Assembly: GCF_000143415.4 (NCBI RefSeq)
Contig: NW_003314337.1
Coordinates: 140,559-204,558 of the forward strand
Reading direction: 5' to 3'
DNA: 64,000 nucleotides
From: Selaginella moellendorffii
Lineage: Eukaryota; Streptophyta; Lycopodiopsida; Selaginellales; Selaginellaceae
Below the pieces are notes generated by a model that worked only from the letters and a program-made list of their open reading frames with translations, made no database searches and was not told where the DNA came from. The position numbers were made by a program, and so were the translations under genes. Shown piece after piece: positions 1 to 11,322 of the stretch. Positions within the stretch are counted from its first letter, which is position 1. Every line of letters begins with the position of its first letter.

Positions 1-1865
1 CCGCCTGCAGGCAGGCGTAGAATGGCTTAAACCACACGGTGTCCTGCCAGAGACTTGATAGTCGATACGTTCAGTTCATGAGCGTGTTACCTTGAACAGT
101 TTGCCAAATTGCTCCGCGGCCTTGTCGAATTCCCCTTGCAGAAGGTAGCACCAACCCAGCTCGTCTATCATAAAGTTCCTCAGCCTCTGGTTGCAGCCAC
201 GGTTGCTTATGTCGTAGGGATCCGTCTTGGAGTTTCGGACGAGGGTGTCGAGTGACTTGGAAAGCATTCCCTCATATCGCTCGTAGCGGGACAGCATTAT
301 CCTGAAGATGGACCCGTTCTTCCACTGGGCCTGCACCTTGTCCAGCAGCTGCTTGGCCTCCTTTCCATGCTGGTCTCCATATGGCAAGAGGCCCATGATA
401 ACCGTGTGGTCTGCCAACACAAGCTCACGAGTGTAAAGCCATGGTCCATCTGCTTTTACGCTTACATTGCAGTAGCATGACGAAGGAGATCGGCGCTCTG
501 GGATGGTTTGTGGCGGCAGCCTTTTGCAACAACCTGAGGCCTTTGTTCCTGTCACCCGGCAGGCCCATCACCTCCGTGGCCTTTTGAAACGAAGCGGGAA
601 TGAGCGAGACAACGAGGTTGAAGGCCCCAATCCCGAACTCGAGTCCTATCCGCAGGGATGACAGCTCGTAGTCCTCTTGGATCCCTTTCCTCGTGTCCAG
701 GACCATCCGCTGGTCATCCCTTAGAGCGTCCAGCTGCTTTATGTCCAGCCGGGTGTTGTCGATCCTGTCGCCAGAGCTGCTGCTGGCCGAGCCCCCCATG
801 TCCAGGTCTGCCAGCCTCTCCGCCAGGCTGCGGCTCTTGGACAGGTTGCTGCTCTTTCCTTTCTATATATCAACAACGTACTAGATAGAGAGCTTGCTTT
901 CACACAGCCTATGTAGATATAGGTGTTGTAACCCCCTTACCGAGGAGCCTCGATCGTCGTTGTCGTCGTCTTCGCTGCCCGAATCACTGTCCTCGTCGGA
1001 CCCGTGCATGCTCTCGGGCACCTTGAAGCTGCCCCCCATCTTTATCCACTCTTTGGTCAGCTTGCGGAGCTTCTTCTCGCAATGCTGGTAGATGCTGGCT
1101 GTCTTCTTGAGGTTGTAGCCAAGCTTGACCATGCTTGTCCAGCTCTCCCCAGCCCCAACAATCTGCGAGTGAGCCAAGCACGCATTGTTCCCAGCCATCC
1201 CCAATCCAGTTCAGACCTGCAGCAGCGACGTAAGAAGGTAGCACTCGCCCTGGATCTGGATCGCCCACAGCCGTGCTCGTCTCGCCCGGTGGAGGTGGAC
1301 CATCTCCGCGAGCGCACCCTCGGCTTTGGTCTCTTGTTCTTCAGCTGCTGCCTTGGCAGCCCCAACCGCGATGCCTTTCTTGGCCATCTTTCCCAGCGCC
1401 CACGACTTGAGCGACGACACCGCCTCGTTCACCTTCTTGATGTTGCTGTGGGTGCTGAACCTGGCAATTGAATAAACATTGTATCGCTCAGCCCGTCCCT
1501 CTTTCCATGCTGGGCACCTTACTTTTGAGCTTGCTGGCTGGCCAGCGCTTCCGTTTCCGAGAGGAGGGTGATTGCGCGCTCCACATCGTCTTGGTCCGAT
1601 GACATGAGGGCGACGTAGGCCGCCACCCAGGCATGGTGCAGGCTGAAGCGGGGGTGGTGCAGCCTCAGTTCATCGAAAAAGTCCTCGGCCTCGTTCAACT
1701 TGTCCGAGTAGAGCAGCTCCATGCCCTTCATTATCTGCCCAAGAGAATCAAGTTTTTCTACATGCATTTTCCATGGCTTGCCTGCTGTTCTTCGGCATCA
1801 AACTCGGCACCGCGCTCCTCGAGCGACATTATAAAGTCGTTCTTCTTGGGCTTGAGCAGATCCAT
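1..1865 (-). CDS. TTC39/IML2-family tetratricopeptide-repeat protein (partial, 3' end off the left edge)
   Basis: Exons read on the minus strand: 1865-1782, 1734-1523, 1460-1217, 1162-941, 862-466, 410-91 and 43 to beyond 1. The start was chosen at the ATG at 1865, which opens MDLLKPKKNDFIMSLEERG. The order of helical segments (a GMELLYSDKLNEAEDFFDEL block, a GECYLLTSLLQ block, LRIGLEFGIGAFNLVVSLIP, then DELGWCYLLQGEFDKAAEQF) is that of the TTC39/Iml2 outer-membrane TPR family (DUF3808). Plant members are poorly characterised; yeast Iml2 acts in lipid-droplet and inclusion-body clearance. A Ser/Asp-rich linker lies near 960-1010. The first intron (1781-1735) has a GC donor. The gene is divergent from HSP101 with 157 bp between the starts. 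Confidence 0.8.
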
Positions 1866-2022
1866 TGGCTCGTCGGTTGCCCTCACAAGAACCCTAAAAT
1901 ATTTGTCCGGTATATTCGGGCGACACGTGGCTGGCGCTCTCTAGAGCTCTCTCTCCAGCTCCTACAAAATATTCACCTAGGGCTACTGGGCAGCTCCGAT
2001 TGTGATCGCACAAGGGAAAAGG
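1866..2022. promoter_or_regulatory. Shared 157-bp divergent promoter of the TTC39-like gene and HSP101
   Basis: Only 157 bp separate the two start codons. Visible elements are AACCCTA (telo-box type) at 1890-1896, a G-box core CACGTG at 1924-1929, a CT-rich stretch at 1936-1960 and TAGGGCT at 1978-1984. No clear run of alternating GAA/TTC units (a heat-shock element) is seen, which is odd for a heat-shock chaperone. Confidence 0.6.
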
Positions 2023-5000
2023 ATGAATCCGGATCGTTTCACGCACAAGACGCGCGAGGCCCTGGCGGCCGGGCAGGAGATGGCGCAGTCCATGGGGCAT
2101 GCGCAGTTCACGCCCTTGCACCTGGCGCTGGTGCTGCTCACCGATCCCGAGGGGCTGCTCAAGCAGGCGGTGGGCGACGAATCCGCGGCGTCCCTGGAGA
2201 GGGTGCTCCGCCGCTACCTCAGCAAGATCCCCTGCCAGAACCCGCCCCCGGAGGAGGTGCCCGTCAACAGCGCATTGAGCAAGATTGTGCGCAAGGCACA
2301 TTCGGCGCAGAAGAGCAAAGGCGACACGTACCTGGCGGTGGATCGGCTCATTCTGGCGCTGCTGGAAGACTCGCAGCTGTCTGACTGCCTGACGGAGGCG
2401 GGCATCTCGCCGTCCAAGGTGAAGTCGGAGCTGGAAAAGCTGAGGGGGTCCGGCAAGAAGGTGGAGAGCGCGGGCGGGGACAGCAACTTCGATGCGCTCA
2501 AAAAGTATGGCAAGGACCTGGTTGAGGAGGCTGGCAAGCTGGACCCCGTCATTGGGAGGGACGAGGAGATCAGGAGGGTGGTACGCATCCTGTCCCGGAG
2601 GACCAAGAACAACCCCGTGCTCATTGGGGAGCCCGGGGTGGGCAAGACTGCCGTGGTGGAAGGCCTGGCGCAGAGGATCGTGCGGGGCGACATCCCCAGG
2701 TGCGTGTGGATGTATATGTTTGTCTCTGTTTTGACTGACTTGGATGGATGGCAGCAACCTGTCGGACGTGCGCGTCATTGCGCTGGACATGGGTGCGCTC
2801 ATTGCCGGTGCCAAATACCGGGGTGAGTTTGAGGAGCGGCTCAAAGCCGTGCTCAAGGAGGTGGAAGACGCGCAGGGCAAAGTCATCCTCTTTATCGATG
2901 AGGTGCATCTTGTCCTCGGAGCCGGTGCGTGCAATGGACACTTGTTTGTCGCACATGTTGCTCATACACCATGCAGGTCGTACCGAAGGCTCCATGGACG
3001 CTGCCAACCTCTTCAAGCCCATGCTGGCCAGGGGAACTCTCCGCTGCATTGGTGCCACTACGCTCGCTGAGTACCGCAAGTACGTGGAGAAGGACGCAGC
3101 TTTCGAGCGGCGATTCCAGCAGGTCTTGGTCAAGGAGCCGTCGGTGCCCGAGACAATCAGTATTTTGCGTGGCCTCAAGGAGAGGTACGAAGGGCATCAC
3201 GGAGTTAGGATCATGGACCGGGCACTCGTTGTTGCGGCGCAGCTCTCTAGTCGCTATATCGCGGGTACGTAACACACCGGAATGCCCAGCGTTGCTAACA
3301 CAATGTTTGGCTCAGGACGGCACTTGCCCGACAAGGCGATTGATCTCGTGGATGAGGCTTGTGCTAATGTCCGCGTGCAGCTGGACAGCCAGCCGGAAGA
3401 GATTGACAAACTGGAGAGGCAACGCATTCAGCTCGAAATTGAGATGCACGCGCTTGAAAAGGAAAAGGATAAAGCCAGCAAAGATCGGCTTGTGGAGGTA
3501 TGTAGGCTCTGGGTCCTGGTGATTCTTACTGATGGTGTTGCATCAGGTCCATCAGGAGCTGGACAATCTTAAGGAGAAGTTGCAGCCTCTGAAGATGAGA
3601 TACCAGAAGGAGAAGGAGCGCGTCGACCAGCTGCGTAGGCTGAAGAAAAAGCGTGAGGAGTTGCAAATCAGTTTGCAAGAAGCGGAGAGAAGAATGGATT
3701 TGGCCCGTGCAGCCGATATACGTTACGGGGGCTTACAAGAGATAGATGCTGCTATTGCGAGGATCGAGAAGGAAGCTGAGGAGAATAACATGCTGACCGA
3801 AGCAGTAGGCCCCGAACAAATCGCGGAGGTACGCCGGATTCTCTTGTTTGTCATGTCCTCAATACGTTACCGCAGGTAGTCAGCCGATGGACAGGAGTGC
3901 CTGTGAAGAGGTTGGGTCAAGACGACAAGGAAAGGCTGGTTGGGCTTGGTAAGCGACTCCATGAAAGGGTGGTTGGGCAAGATGAAGCGGTTGAGGCCGT
4001 CGCGGAGGCTGTGCTCAGATCTCGTGCGGGGCTGGGTAGGCCACGGCAGCCCACCGGATCTTTCATGTTTCTTGGACCAACTGGCGTTGGAAAGACTGAG
4101 CTGGCGAAGGCGTTGGCCGAGCAGTTGTTTGACGACGAGAACCAGCTCATCCGCCTAGACATGTCGGAGTACATGGAGCAGCATGCCGTCGCAAGGCTGA
4201 TCGGTGCACCGCCGGGGTATGTTGTGTGCTTTCTACTTAGTTGTGCCAAACTAAACGAAACGAATGCTTTCCAGGTATGTCGGCTACGAAGAAGGTGGCC
4301 AGCTAACTGAAGCTGTGAGGCGGCGTCCATACAGTGTGATTCTGTTTGATGAAGTCGAGAAAGCGCATAGTTCAATTTTCAACACGCTATTGCAACTTCT
4401 AGATGACGGTCGCCTTACCGATGGCCAGGGTCGTACGGTAAACTTTGCAGAGTGCGTAATCATCATGACATCCAACCTGGGAGCCGAGCATCTGTTGTCT
4501 GGAATGATTGGGCAGACGACCATGAAGGCGGCGAAGGAAAAAGTGATGATGGAGGTGAGTGGTCTATTACCAGTTCAAGCCTCTTTGACCAACTGTTGTT
4601 GCTCCAGGTGAGAAGGCACTTCAGGCCGGAGCTGCTTAATCGGCTGGACGACATCGTCATATTTCATCCATTGTCTCACGACCAGCTTCGCAAGGTTGCC
4701 CGGATACAGATGAAGGAGGTGGCAATGCGCCTGGCTCAAAGAGGAGTGGCCCTTGGTGTGTCGGACGCAGCTCTCGATCACGTCCTATCGGAGGCCTACG
4801 ATCCGGTATGAACTCTTTCATTCTCTCTTGTTTATCCTTCGAGTATCGTTGTTTCAGGTTTACGGCGCCCGTCCTATTCGCAGATGGCTCGAGAAGAAGG
4901 TGGTGACGCAGCTTTCACGAATGCTCATCAATGGAGAAATCGACGAGAATTCCACAGTCTACATTGACATAAGGCCCGGAGGAACGGAGTTAGTGTGCCG

Positions 5001-5142
5001 GGTAGACAAGAATGGAAGAGGCACGGACAAGGACGTGTTGATAAGTGTTCCGTCGTCAACGGCGTCTAGCACAGACGCCCGTGTCAAGAAGATGAGAATA
5101 GAGGAGACGTTGGATGACGATGACGAAGACATGGAGGAATGA
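2023..5142 (+). CDS. HSP101: HSP101 / ClpB-C class cytosolic disaggregase
   Basis: Nine exons (2023-2699, 2755-2924, 2977-3264, 3316-3497, 3547-3828, 3876-4216, 4275-4554, 4608-4805, 4858-5142) give about 900 residues, close to angiosperm HSP101. Domain order: Clp N-domain from [14 protein letters not shown]; first AAA+ module with Walker [10 protein letters not shown] and Walker [13 protein letters not shown]; coiled-coil M domain in exons 4-5; second AAA+ module with Walker [10 protein letters not shown], Walker [12 protein letters not shown] and the RPELLNRLD motif; acidic C terminus ending DDDDEDMEE. There is no transit peptide, so this is the cytosolic/nuclear form. It threads aggregated proteins through a hexamer with HSP70 and is needed for acquired thermotolerance in plants. 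The gene converges on SCAPER, with stop codons 72 bp apart. Confidence 0.97.
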
Positions 5143-5214
5143 GAGGCACACACACTACGACATGGACGAAGACACTCTTTTCTGGTTGTTTCTTTTTTGT
5201 CCAGGGTGTCCTAC

Positions 5215-8200
5215 CTATCTCATTGAGAAGAAATCAATTGCGTTGTCCCACAAACTAGATGGAAACCGGTTCTCTAACAGAAAAACAAGGGAATCCCGGT
5301 TGCACTCTTGACACCTAGGCCTTTGTACCTTCTTTGCCTTGATGCCATTCTTGCTTGCTACTACTGACCGCCGACCCGATGTTACCTCTGAGAACTCGTC
5401 GAGGCTTCGGTCTTCAGTACTAGCAGTAGCCCCTGGTAGCTGCTGCTCTTTGTGTTGCATTTCCTCGTCGCATTCCTCAGTAATGACATCCATGCGTCTC
5501 ACCACCTGCTGCTGGACGGCAGCTGCATTTAGCATGGCTTCCGCACTCTGAATGCCTGCCTTGCTGCTCTCAGTTTGTCCTCTAGAGGATCTCAACACGG
5601 AAAGCACCAGCTCCATGCTCAGTTCTTGCTGGATGACATCCCTGTTGCGCTCACTCCCGTAGCATGCGGCCAGAAGCGTGCCGACTAGAATCGGTGTGAG
5701 CTCGGCATCACTAAAGAACGCAAATGGCAAATCACATATCTGTAAAGAACGAAGCACGTCAAAAACAGGCTCGGAAGCCGAAGTAAGACAACAGACCTTG
5801 TGCAGAATCGTCGGGCTTTTACCCCACCTAAGTACTGCTTGGTTCCCAGTGTGCAAGAGAGCAAAATAGCCAAGAAGTAGAAGCGTTTCGAGTAGCAGTG
5901 ATGCCACCTGCAAAGAACGTTGTAATTTAGGTAATTTAAGAGGCAAGTTGTAAAACCTGATCCGTCGTAGTTCTCCACTTGCCAGTGCAGTACGATAACA
6001 AGAAGCTAACCAGATGGAAAAATTCCATCTTCAAATCTGGCATTGCCAACATGTTCTGCACTAGAGAGAGGTCTAGGCATGCGGTGTTGTTAAGAACCCT
6101 GAGAACACTGGTAGCAACCTCTTCAAAGTTCAACGGCAAGGCCTAGAGCCAGACAAAGTCAGTCAAACAAAAAGCAGTGGAAAGGAAATTTGCTTGCCTG
6201 GTCAGTGGAAGCAGCTCTTGGATTAGACTGCAACAGAACGGCGGTAAGCAGTGAGGGAAGGCCGACCATTCCAGTCTCGGCAATGGCCACGAGAAGAAAG
6301 CCGACAGATTTACTCGCGTACGATTGTCTCCTCAGTTCGTCCCTGTTGCTCGTTCCTGCATCCAATTTGGAAGTGCAGTCAGCCTCGACTAGCGGGTCCT
6401 CGGCAGGTTCGCTGCAGCTATAAGCGCAGTCTGGTGGATGGCGGTTGCTCTCGAGCTCGTCAAACGGCAACTCCTGTACTTCGGCCGGCCTCTTCATTCC
6501 CATCAACTTTTGAAAGTAGAAGAATTGAGCTGCCATACTGGACGGAGACTGTGCCGCCGTCAGCGTCTTTCCTCGCGTCAGTGTGTCGAGTAGCTTGAGG
6601 CCGAGAAGTACGGGTGGTGGGAAGGGCGCCCCTTCAACCTGTGGCCTGTCAAAGAGTGCAAACAAGTTGCGGAGGCGATGAATGATGTCACAGGCTACAA
6701 TGAGCTCCACCAGGTCGTCCTGCATTTGCAGCTGCCGCTCATCCGAAGAGCTATGTCCCATGACGTGGGTGACGCACTTGAGCAGGTCTTCCAGGACCTC
6801 CCCAACCGCATTGAACTTGTCGTCCACAACCAGCTTGTCACCCGTGCTGCTGCTGGCCGAGCAGCCCACACTGCTGTAATTCTCGAGCGCAGTGGATAGA
6901 ATGGGTACCAGAGGCGGCAGCAAGTTTCGCGCCAAGAAATAGCTTCGGTTTGCAGGAAGCGTGAGCAAGACCACCAATAGTTTGAGAAGGGCGACTGTAG
7001 TCTGTGAGGCCTCCGGTTTTGAGGTATGAGAGGCAGGAAGTGCCGTAGCAATGAAGTCAACAAGGCCCGTGTGGCGGGCAACGTGCAGTTCAGCCTCTTT
7101 CCCATCGAGGTGCTATGGACAGAAAATTAGAGTAAGTGGGGTTATATGAAGAGTTACGTGAAGAATTGGTATACCTTGATGATTTCCGCAACAATCTGGA
7201 CAGTTGCCGAAGCCCCAGCTTTCCTTGTTTGCTGGAGCCTTTGCAACTCCTGTACCCAGCGTCCTAGCTTAGACCTGCTGGAGCTCTCCACCCCGGGAGC
7301 GGGCGTCTCAACAAAGTCAAATCTCCTGGTGGTCAGCCTCTGTCGTATTTTCTTTATCCGCTTCTTGAGGTGATGGCCATCGGAACTAGCCGTGGTAGTC
7401 GATGCTGCATTCGCATTTGGAGAGAACTTGACCGGTCCAACAAGCCGCATCTCACAAACCTCAGGAGGAGCGTCGTTGGCTAGAGGGGCTGGAGCGCGGC
7501 CGGCCTGTCCACCCTCTCTGCTAGAAGGCCGCCTCGACAGTGGTGAACCCTGCTCCCGCGTGTCCATAACAGCCCTCTCCCGGATCTGCTCCAGGTATAT
7601 TTTCCGACGGAGAGCACTCTCGCGCAGACGCTCGGCCAACTTTTGCCTCAGCAGCTCCACCTCCTCTTCCTGCGCTTTGGCCCTTACTTCCTTCTTCCGG
7701 ACTTGTTCCACGGCGCGTGCCTCCCGGGCAGCACTAGCAGCCTTGCGCTCCTCCTCCCTCCTAGCCTGGGCTTCTTCCTTTTTCCGCTGCGTGTCTGCAA
7801 TACGCTGCAGCCTTTCAGCCTCGAGAAGCTTCCTGCGCTCCATTGCAGCCTCTTCTCTGGCAACATCTTCCTTCTGCTTGATTCTGAGGCTCTGGAGCCG
7901 CTCCGCCCGCCTTACCTCTGAGTCTTGAAGCTTTTGCTGGAGGGACAACTTTTTGTTTTCCTCGTTGAGTGACGTGATGAACCGCACCTCACTCACTTTG
8001 CTGCTCTCGTCACTGGCCCTCCTTGCGATCTGTGCGAGGTGCGCCTCATGCCGCGACTCTCCCCGCTGTTGGCGTGCATGCATTCCTTCTCTCAACTTCG
8101 TGCTTCGGACAGCTTGCCATTCACTGACACGATTGAGCTTCTCGGTTGTGCGCTGGAGACGAAGAGCTCGTTCATTTTCAAGTTCTCTTCTGATTCTTGT

Positions 8201-9585
8201 GGCCCGTGCTTGCTTCTCGTCAACTTCTTTCTTCATCTCCATGGGGGACTTCTTCTTGCGTTCCGGTGACATGAGCTTGTCATGCAGAACGCGACCACGC
8301 TCGGTACTTTTCCTTCCACCACCTCCAGGAGAAGCAGATGCCTTGGGTACGTTTCCCAGAGGGGAGGATAGGATATCCTCCCAGTTTCTCTTCTCCTTCC
8401 ATGCTTCCAAAGCCGCCGGGTTCGAACTGACTTTTCCATCGCAGCGCAAAGGCCTTGGACTTGCATCATGGTCGCCGGCCTGAGAAGGCTTAACGTCCTC
8501 CTTGCATGGAGGATAGTCCAGCTTCTTCACGTCGATTGCCGCCGCCGCCACTTTGTCGACGTCCTTGTGCAGCTCCTGCCCCTTGCCATGCGGCGCTAGT
8601 GCCTGTTTCTCCTCCCGCTCCTCTGTAGCAGCAGCATTATCGTTCACCACGGGCATGGTGTCTTGCCCAAAGGACAGAAACCGAACGGCACTCCTGCGAC
8701 TTGTGTGATGCGGGCTCTCGTGCTGTTTGCTGCTTGTTCCATTGTGCACTTTCTTGAAAGCCTCAAGCGACAGGGAAAGGATGTCGGCACGACGAGGAGA
8801 GGATGCCATTCTACGCACCTGAGGCAATGCAACCGTGCGTCTGAGCAACCGACAGACAACAAGAGGCTCAATCAAGCGCGTACCTCCCAAGCGATAGCAT
8901 GCGGTCGTTGCTCCACCTTTGTGGCATCACTGCTGTCCATGGCTTGTCCAGAACCGGCTTTCTTCTTCTTGAGCGTTTCGAAGTTTCCAACTCTAGCCTT
9001 GAGCTCGCTGAAGTCCAGGCCAGCTTCGTTGAAAACCAGGAGAGCCTCGTGGATCTGCTCCATGTCACATTCCAGCTCGCACAGGAAGTAGAGCTCGTCG
9101 ATGGCGCGATTCAAGTTCTCAAACAGATAGCACCACAGGCGGTGCCGAAACCTTTCCTTCTTCTCTCCGCCCGACTCGGCAGGGGCGGGGGCCGCGGGGG
9201 CTCCTCGGGCACAAATCCTGAATGTTTCCATGGCGACGCTGTTGTCCATGTCCACAGGAGCTTCACCAACATTGTGCGCATTGGGTGACGAAACACGCTG
9301 ATCCTCCTCCGCAACTGATGTAGCAACAGCTTCTTCCTCCTCCTCCGCTGCCCTGGTAGTGGATTCATCCTTGTCGCCGCCAGCAGGGAGTGACGGTGCC
9401 TCCTCCTCCACCGCCGCCGCCGCCTCCTCCTCCTCCTCCTCCTCCTCGAAGTCCCCCCATTTGAATTTGGGAGCCGGGGGCAGCAGCACAGTGGGCATGA
9501 TCACCGGGAGCTCGCCGTCTACGCACTTGGTGGTGTCGCCCAGCAGCCGGGGCGGCAAATCCACCATTTCCTTCATCGCACCCAC
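5215..9585 (-). CDS. SCAPER: SCAPER-like protein (S-phase cyclin A-associated protein in the ER homologue)
   Basis: Six exons (9585-8884, 8818-7175, 7112-6198, 6142-5957, 5907-5797, 5739-5215) encode about 1360 residues. Marks of the family: FKWGDFEEEE near residue 40; the SCAPER N-terminal block around RFRHRLWCYLFENLNRA and LCELECDMEQ; PHAIAWEVRRM across the exon 1/2 junction, which shows the two large frames are one gene; NWEDILSSP; a long charged coiled coil (ENERALRLQRTTEKLNRVSE onward, roughly residues 450-680); and a helical C-terminal half with GMVGLPSLLTAVLLQ and LKMEFFHLVSFLLSYC. Human SCAPER binds cyclin A/CDK2 at the ER; the plant role is not established. Intron 3 (6197-6143) uses a GC donor. 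A CTC repeat near 9418-9447 encodes a poly-Glu tract. Confidence 0.9.
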
Positions 9586-9641
9586 AACCCTAGCTAAGCT
9601 AGCCCTATCCCGGGACCGCCACGTTGCCCTAGGGTGGAGCT
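9586..9641. promoter_or_regulatory. 56-bp divergent promoter between SCAPER and NECAP
   Basis: The two ATGs are separated by 56 bp, which holds three CCCTA-type elements: AACCCTA at 9586-9592, AGCCCTA at 9601-9607 and a GCCCTAGGG palindrome near 9626. No TATA box fits either direction. Both 5' leaders must be extremely short or must overlap the opposite gene. Confidence 0.5.
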
Positions 9642-10569
9642 ATGGTGGAGGGCGAGGAGGAGGATGTAGATCCGGAGGCGACGACGCTCTTGGTGGTGCG
9701 CGAGGTGTCCGTGTACAAGATCCCGCCGCGGACCACCAGCGCCGGCTACAAGTGCGGCGAGTGGCTCCAATCGGACAAGATCTGGTCGGGCAGGCTGCGC
9801 CTCGTGTCCACTGGGGGCAAATGCGAGGTGCGCCTCGAGGATTCCAACACCGGGGAGCTCTTCGCCGCATGCCCCGTGGAGGCCGGTAAGAGAGACGCGA
9901 CGGTGGAGAGCGTGCTGGACTCGTCGCGCTACTTTGTGCTGAAAGTGGACGACGGCAGGGGCAGGCACGCGTTTCTGGGCCTGGGCTTCAGCGAGAGGAG
10001 CGACGCCTTTGACTTCAATGTTGCTCTCTCCGACTTCGACAAGCATGCTGCAAGGCGAGGAGGAGGAGAGCAGCATTCCCAGCATTCCCCCTCCGATACC
10101 AGCCTCGACCTCCGTCTCAAGGTGCCTCCCTCGTACCTCACCCATGCACAACTGACGCATCCTCTTGTTTCAGGAGGGAGAAACGATCAAGATCAATGTC
10201 AAGACGCGCACAGCTCAAAGCGGCGGCATCAAGAATGCAACGTCCTCCTCCATGGCCAGCACGGGGCGGATGGCGGCGCCTCTGGCACCCCCACCGGGGG
10301 GCGGGCGCATTCGCTCGCCTCTTCCACCACCACCATCTCCTGCAAACGACACAAAAATAAAGCTCCATCAATCTCCTGCATTGCCCCCGGATCCGCTTGC
10401 AGATCTGTCCCAGCTCCAAGTAAGTGTCTTTGCCTTGAAACTTTAAACTGGTGGTAACTAAGGAAACGAGCTCGCGCTCCAGGCCGGATTGCCTTCCTTG
10501 GCTAGCAATAACAACAAGAGCAGCAGCGGCGGCACCAGCAGCAAGGGCGCGGGTTGGGCAGCATTCTGA
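9642..10569 (+). CDS. NECAP: NECAP-like adaptin-ear-binding coat-associated protein
   Basis: Three exons (9642-10121, 10174-10419, 10483-10569) encode 270 residues. The first about 150 form the NECAP PH-like fold, recognised from LLVVREVSVYKIPPRTTSAG, SGRLRLVS and FLGLGFSERSDAFDFNVAL. A low-complexity Pro/Ser-rich linker follows. The protein ends in GWAAF, a C-terminal WxxF peptide; in this family that motif binds the ear of the AP-2 adaptor, so a role in clathrin-coat assembly at the plasma membrane is likely. The stop codon is only 9 bp from the stop of the convergent cyclophilin gene. Confidence 0.93.
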
Positions 10570-10578
10570 GTGAGCACT

Positions 10579-11281
10579 TCAGTCCACGACGGTGGCCTTG
10601 AGAATCTTGACGTCGTGAACAGGCCTGTAAGCACGAGCATGAGAAAACGCAAGACTTGACAAGCTCAAGGCAAACCTGTCGCTCTTGTCAGTGTGCACGT
10701 TTCCCAGTCGCTTGATAACATCCATCCCTTTGCATACTCTCCCGAATATGGTGTGCTTGCCTGCGTGAGCGAGAGGAGAGAGAGCAGGTCAGGCCGGGAA
10801 TCTGAATAGATACCAACCGTCGAGCCACGGCGTGGGGGCGAGCGTTATGAAGAACTGGCTCCCGTTGGTGTTTGGGCCGGAGTTGGCCATGGATAAAACA
10901 CCCGCTCCAGTGTGCTTGAGCTCCCGGGTTAGCTCGTCCTCGAACTGCCGGCTGCATACAAAACCAAGGAATGGGAATGCTTGATTGACAACAGAGAAGG
11001 CGAAACACACCCGTAAATTGACTCTCCTCCTCTGCCGGTGCCACTGGGGTCGCCTCCTTGGATCATGAAATCCTGGCGGCGGCTCGGATGAACTGAGGTG
11101 AGAGAGCAGCGATAAGAGTTACCTTGATGACGCGGTGGAACTTGACCTGGTCGTAGTATCCCTGCCTGGCCAGCTCGCTGAAATTTCGACACGTCTTGGG
11201 AGCGTGTTTGTGGTAGAGCTCCAGGGTGAAAGAGCCCATGGAGGTGTCAAGGGTGACTAGCGGAGCAACGCTCTCTTCCAT
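10579..11281 (-). CDS. CYP18-2: Cyclophilin CYP18-2 / PPIL1-type peptidyl-prolyl isomerase
   Basis: Five exons (11281-11123, 11072-11011, 10951-10818, 10760-10676, 10624-10579) give 161 residues, the length of plant CYP18-2. Key motifs are [43 protein letters not shown] and [14 protein letters not shown]. No targeting peptide or extra domain is present. PPIL1 orthologues bind SKIP/SNW1 in the spliceosome, so a nuclear role in pre-mRNA splicing is expected. The ATG lies 41 bp downstream of the LENG1 stop on the same strand. An AGCCCTA element at 11297-11303 is 16 bp upstream. Confidence 0.95.
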
Positions 11282-11322
11282 TGCGGATGTAACAAGAGCC
11301 CTAAAACAAGCAAAACCTAGCT

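Noticed and set aside
1894-2934. 346-codon open frame on the minus strand opposite HSP101 exon 1
   Set aside because: It is antisense to a conserved GC-rich coding exon and has no recognisable domain.
8884-9585. Exon 1 of SCAPER as a separate gene from the frame at 7175-8818
   Set aside because: The PHAIAWE-VRRMASS junction across the 65-nt intron matches the plant SCAPER family, so they are one gene.
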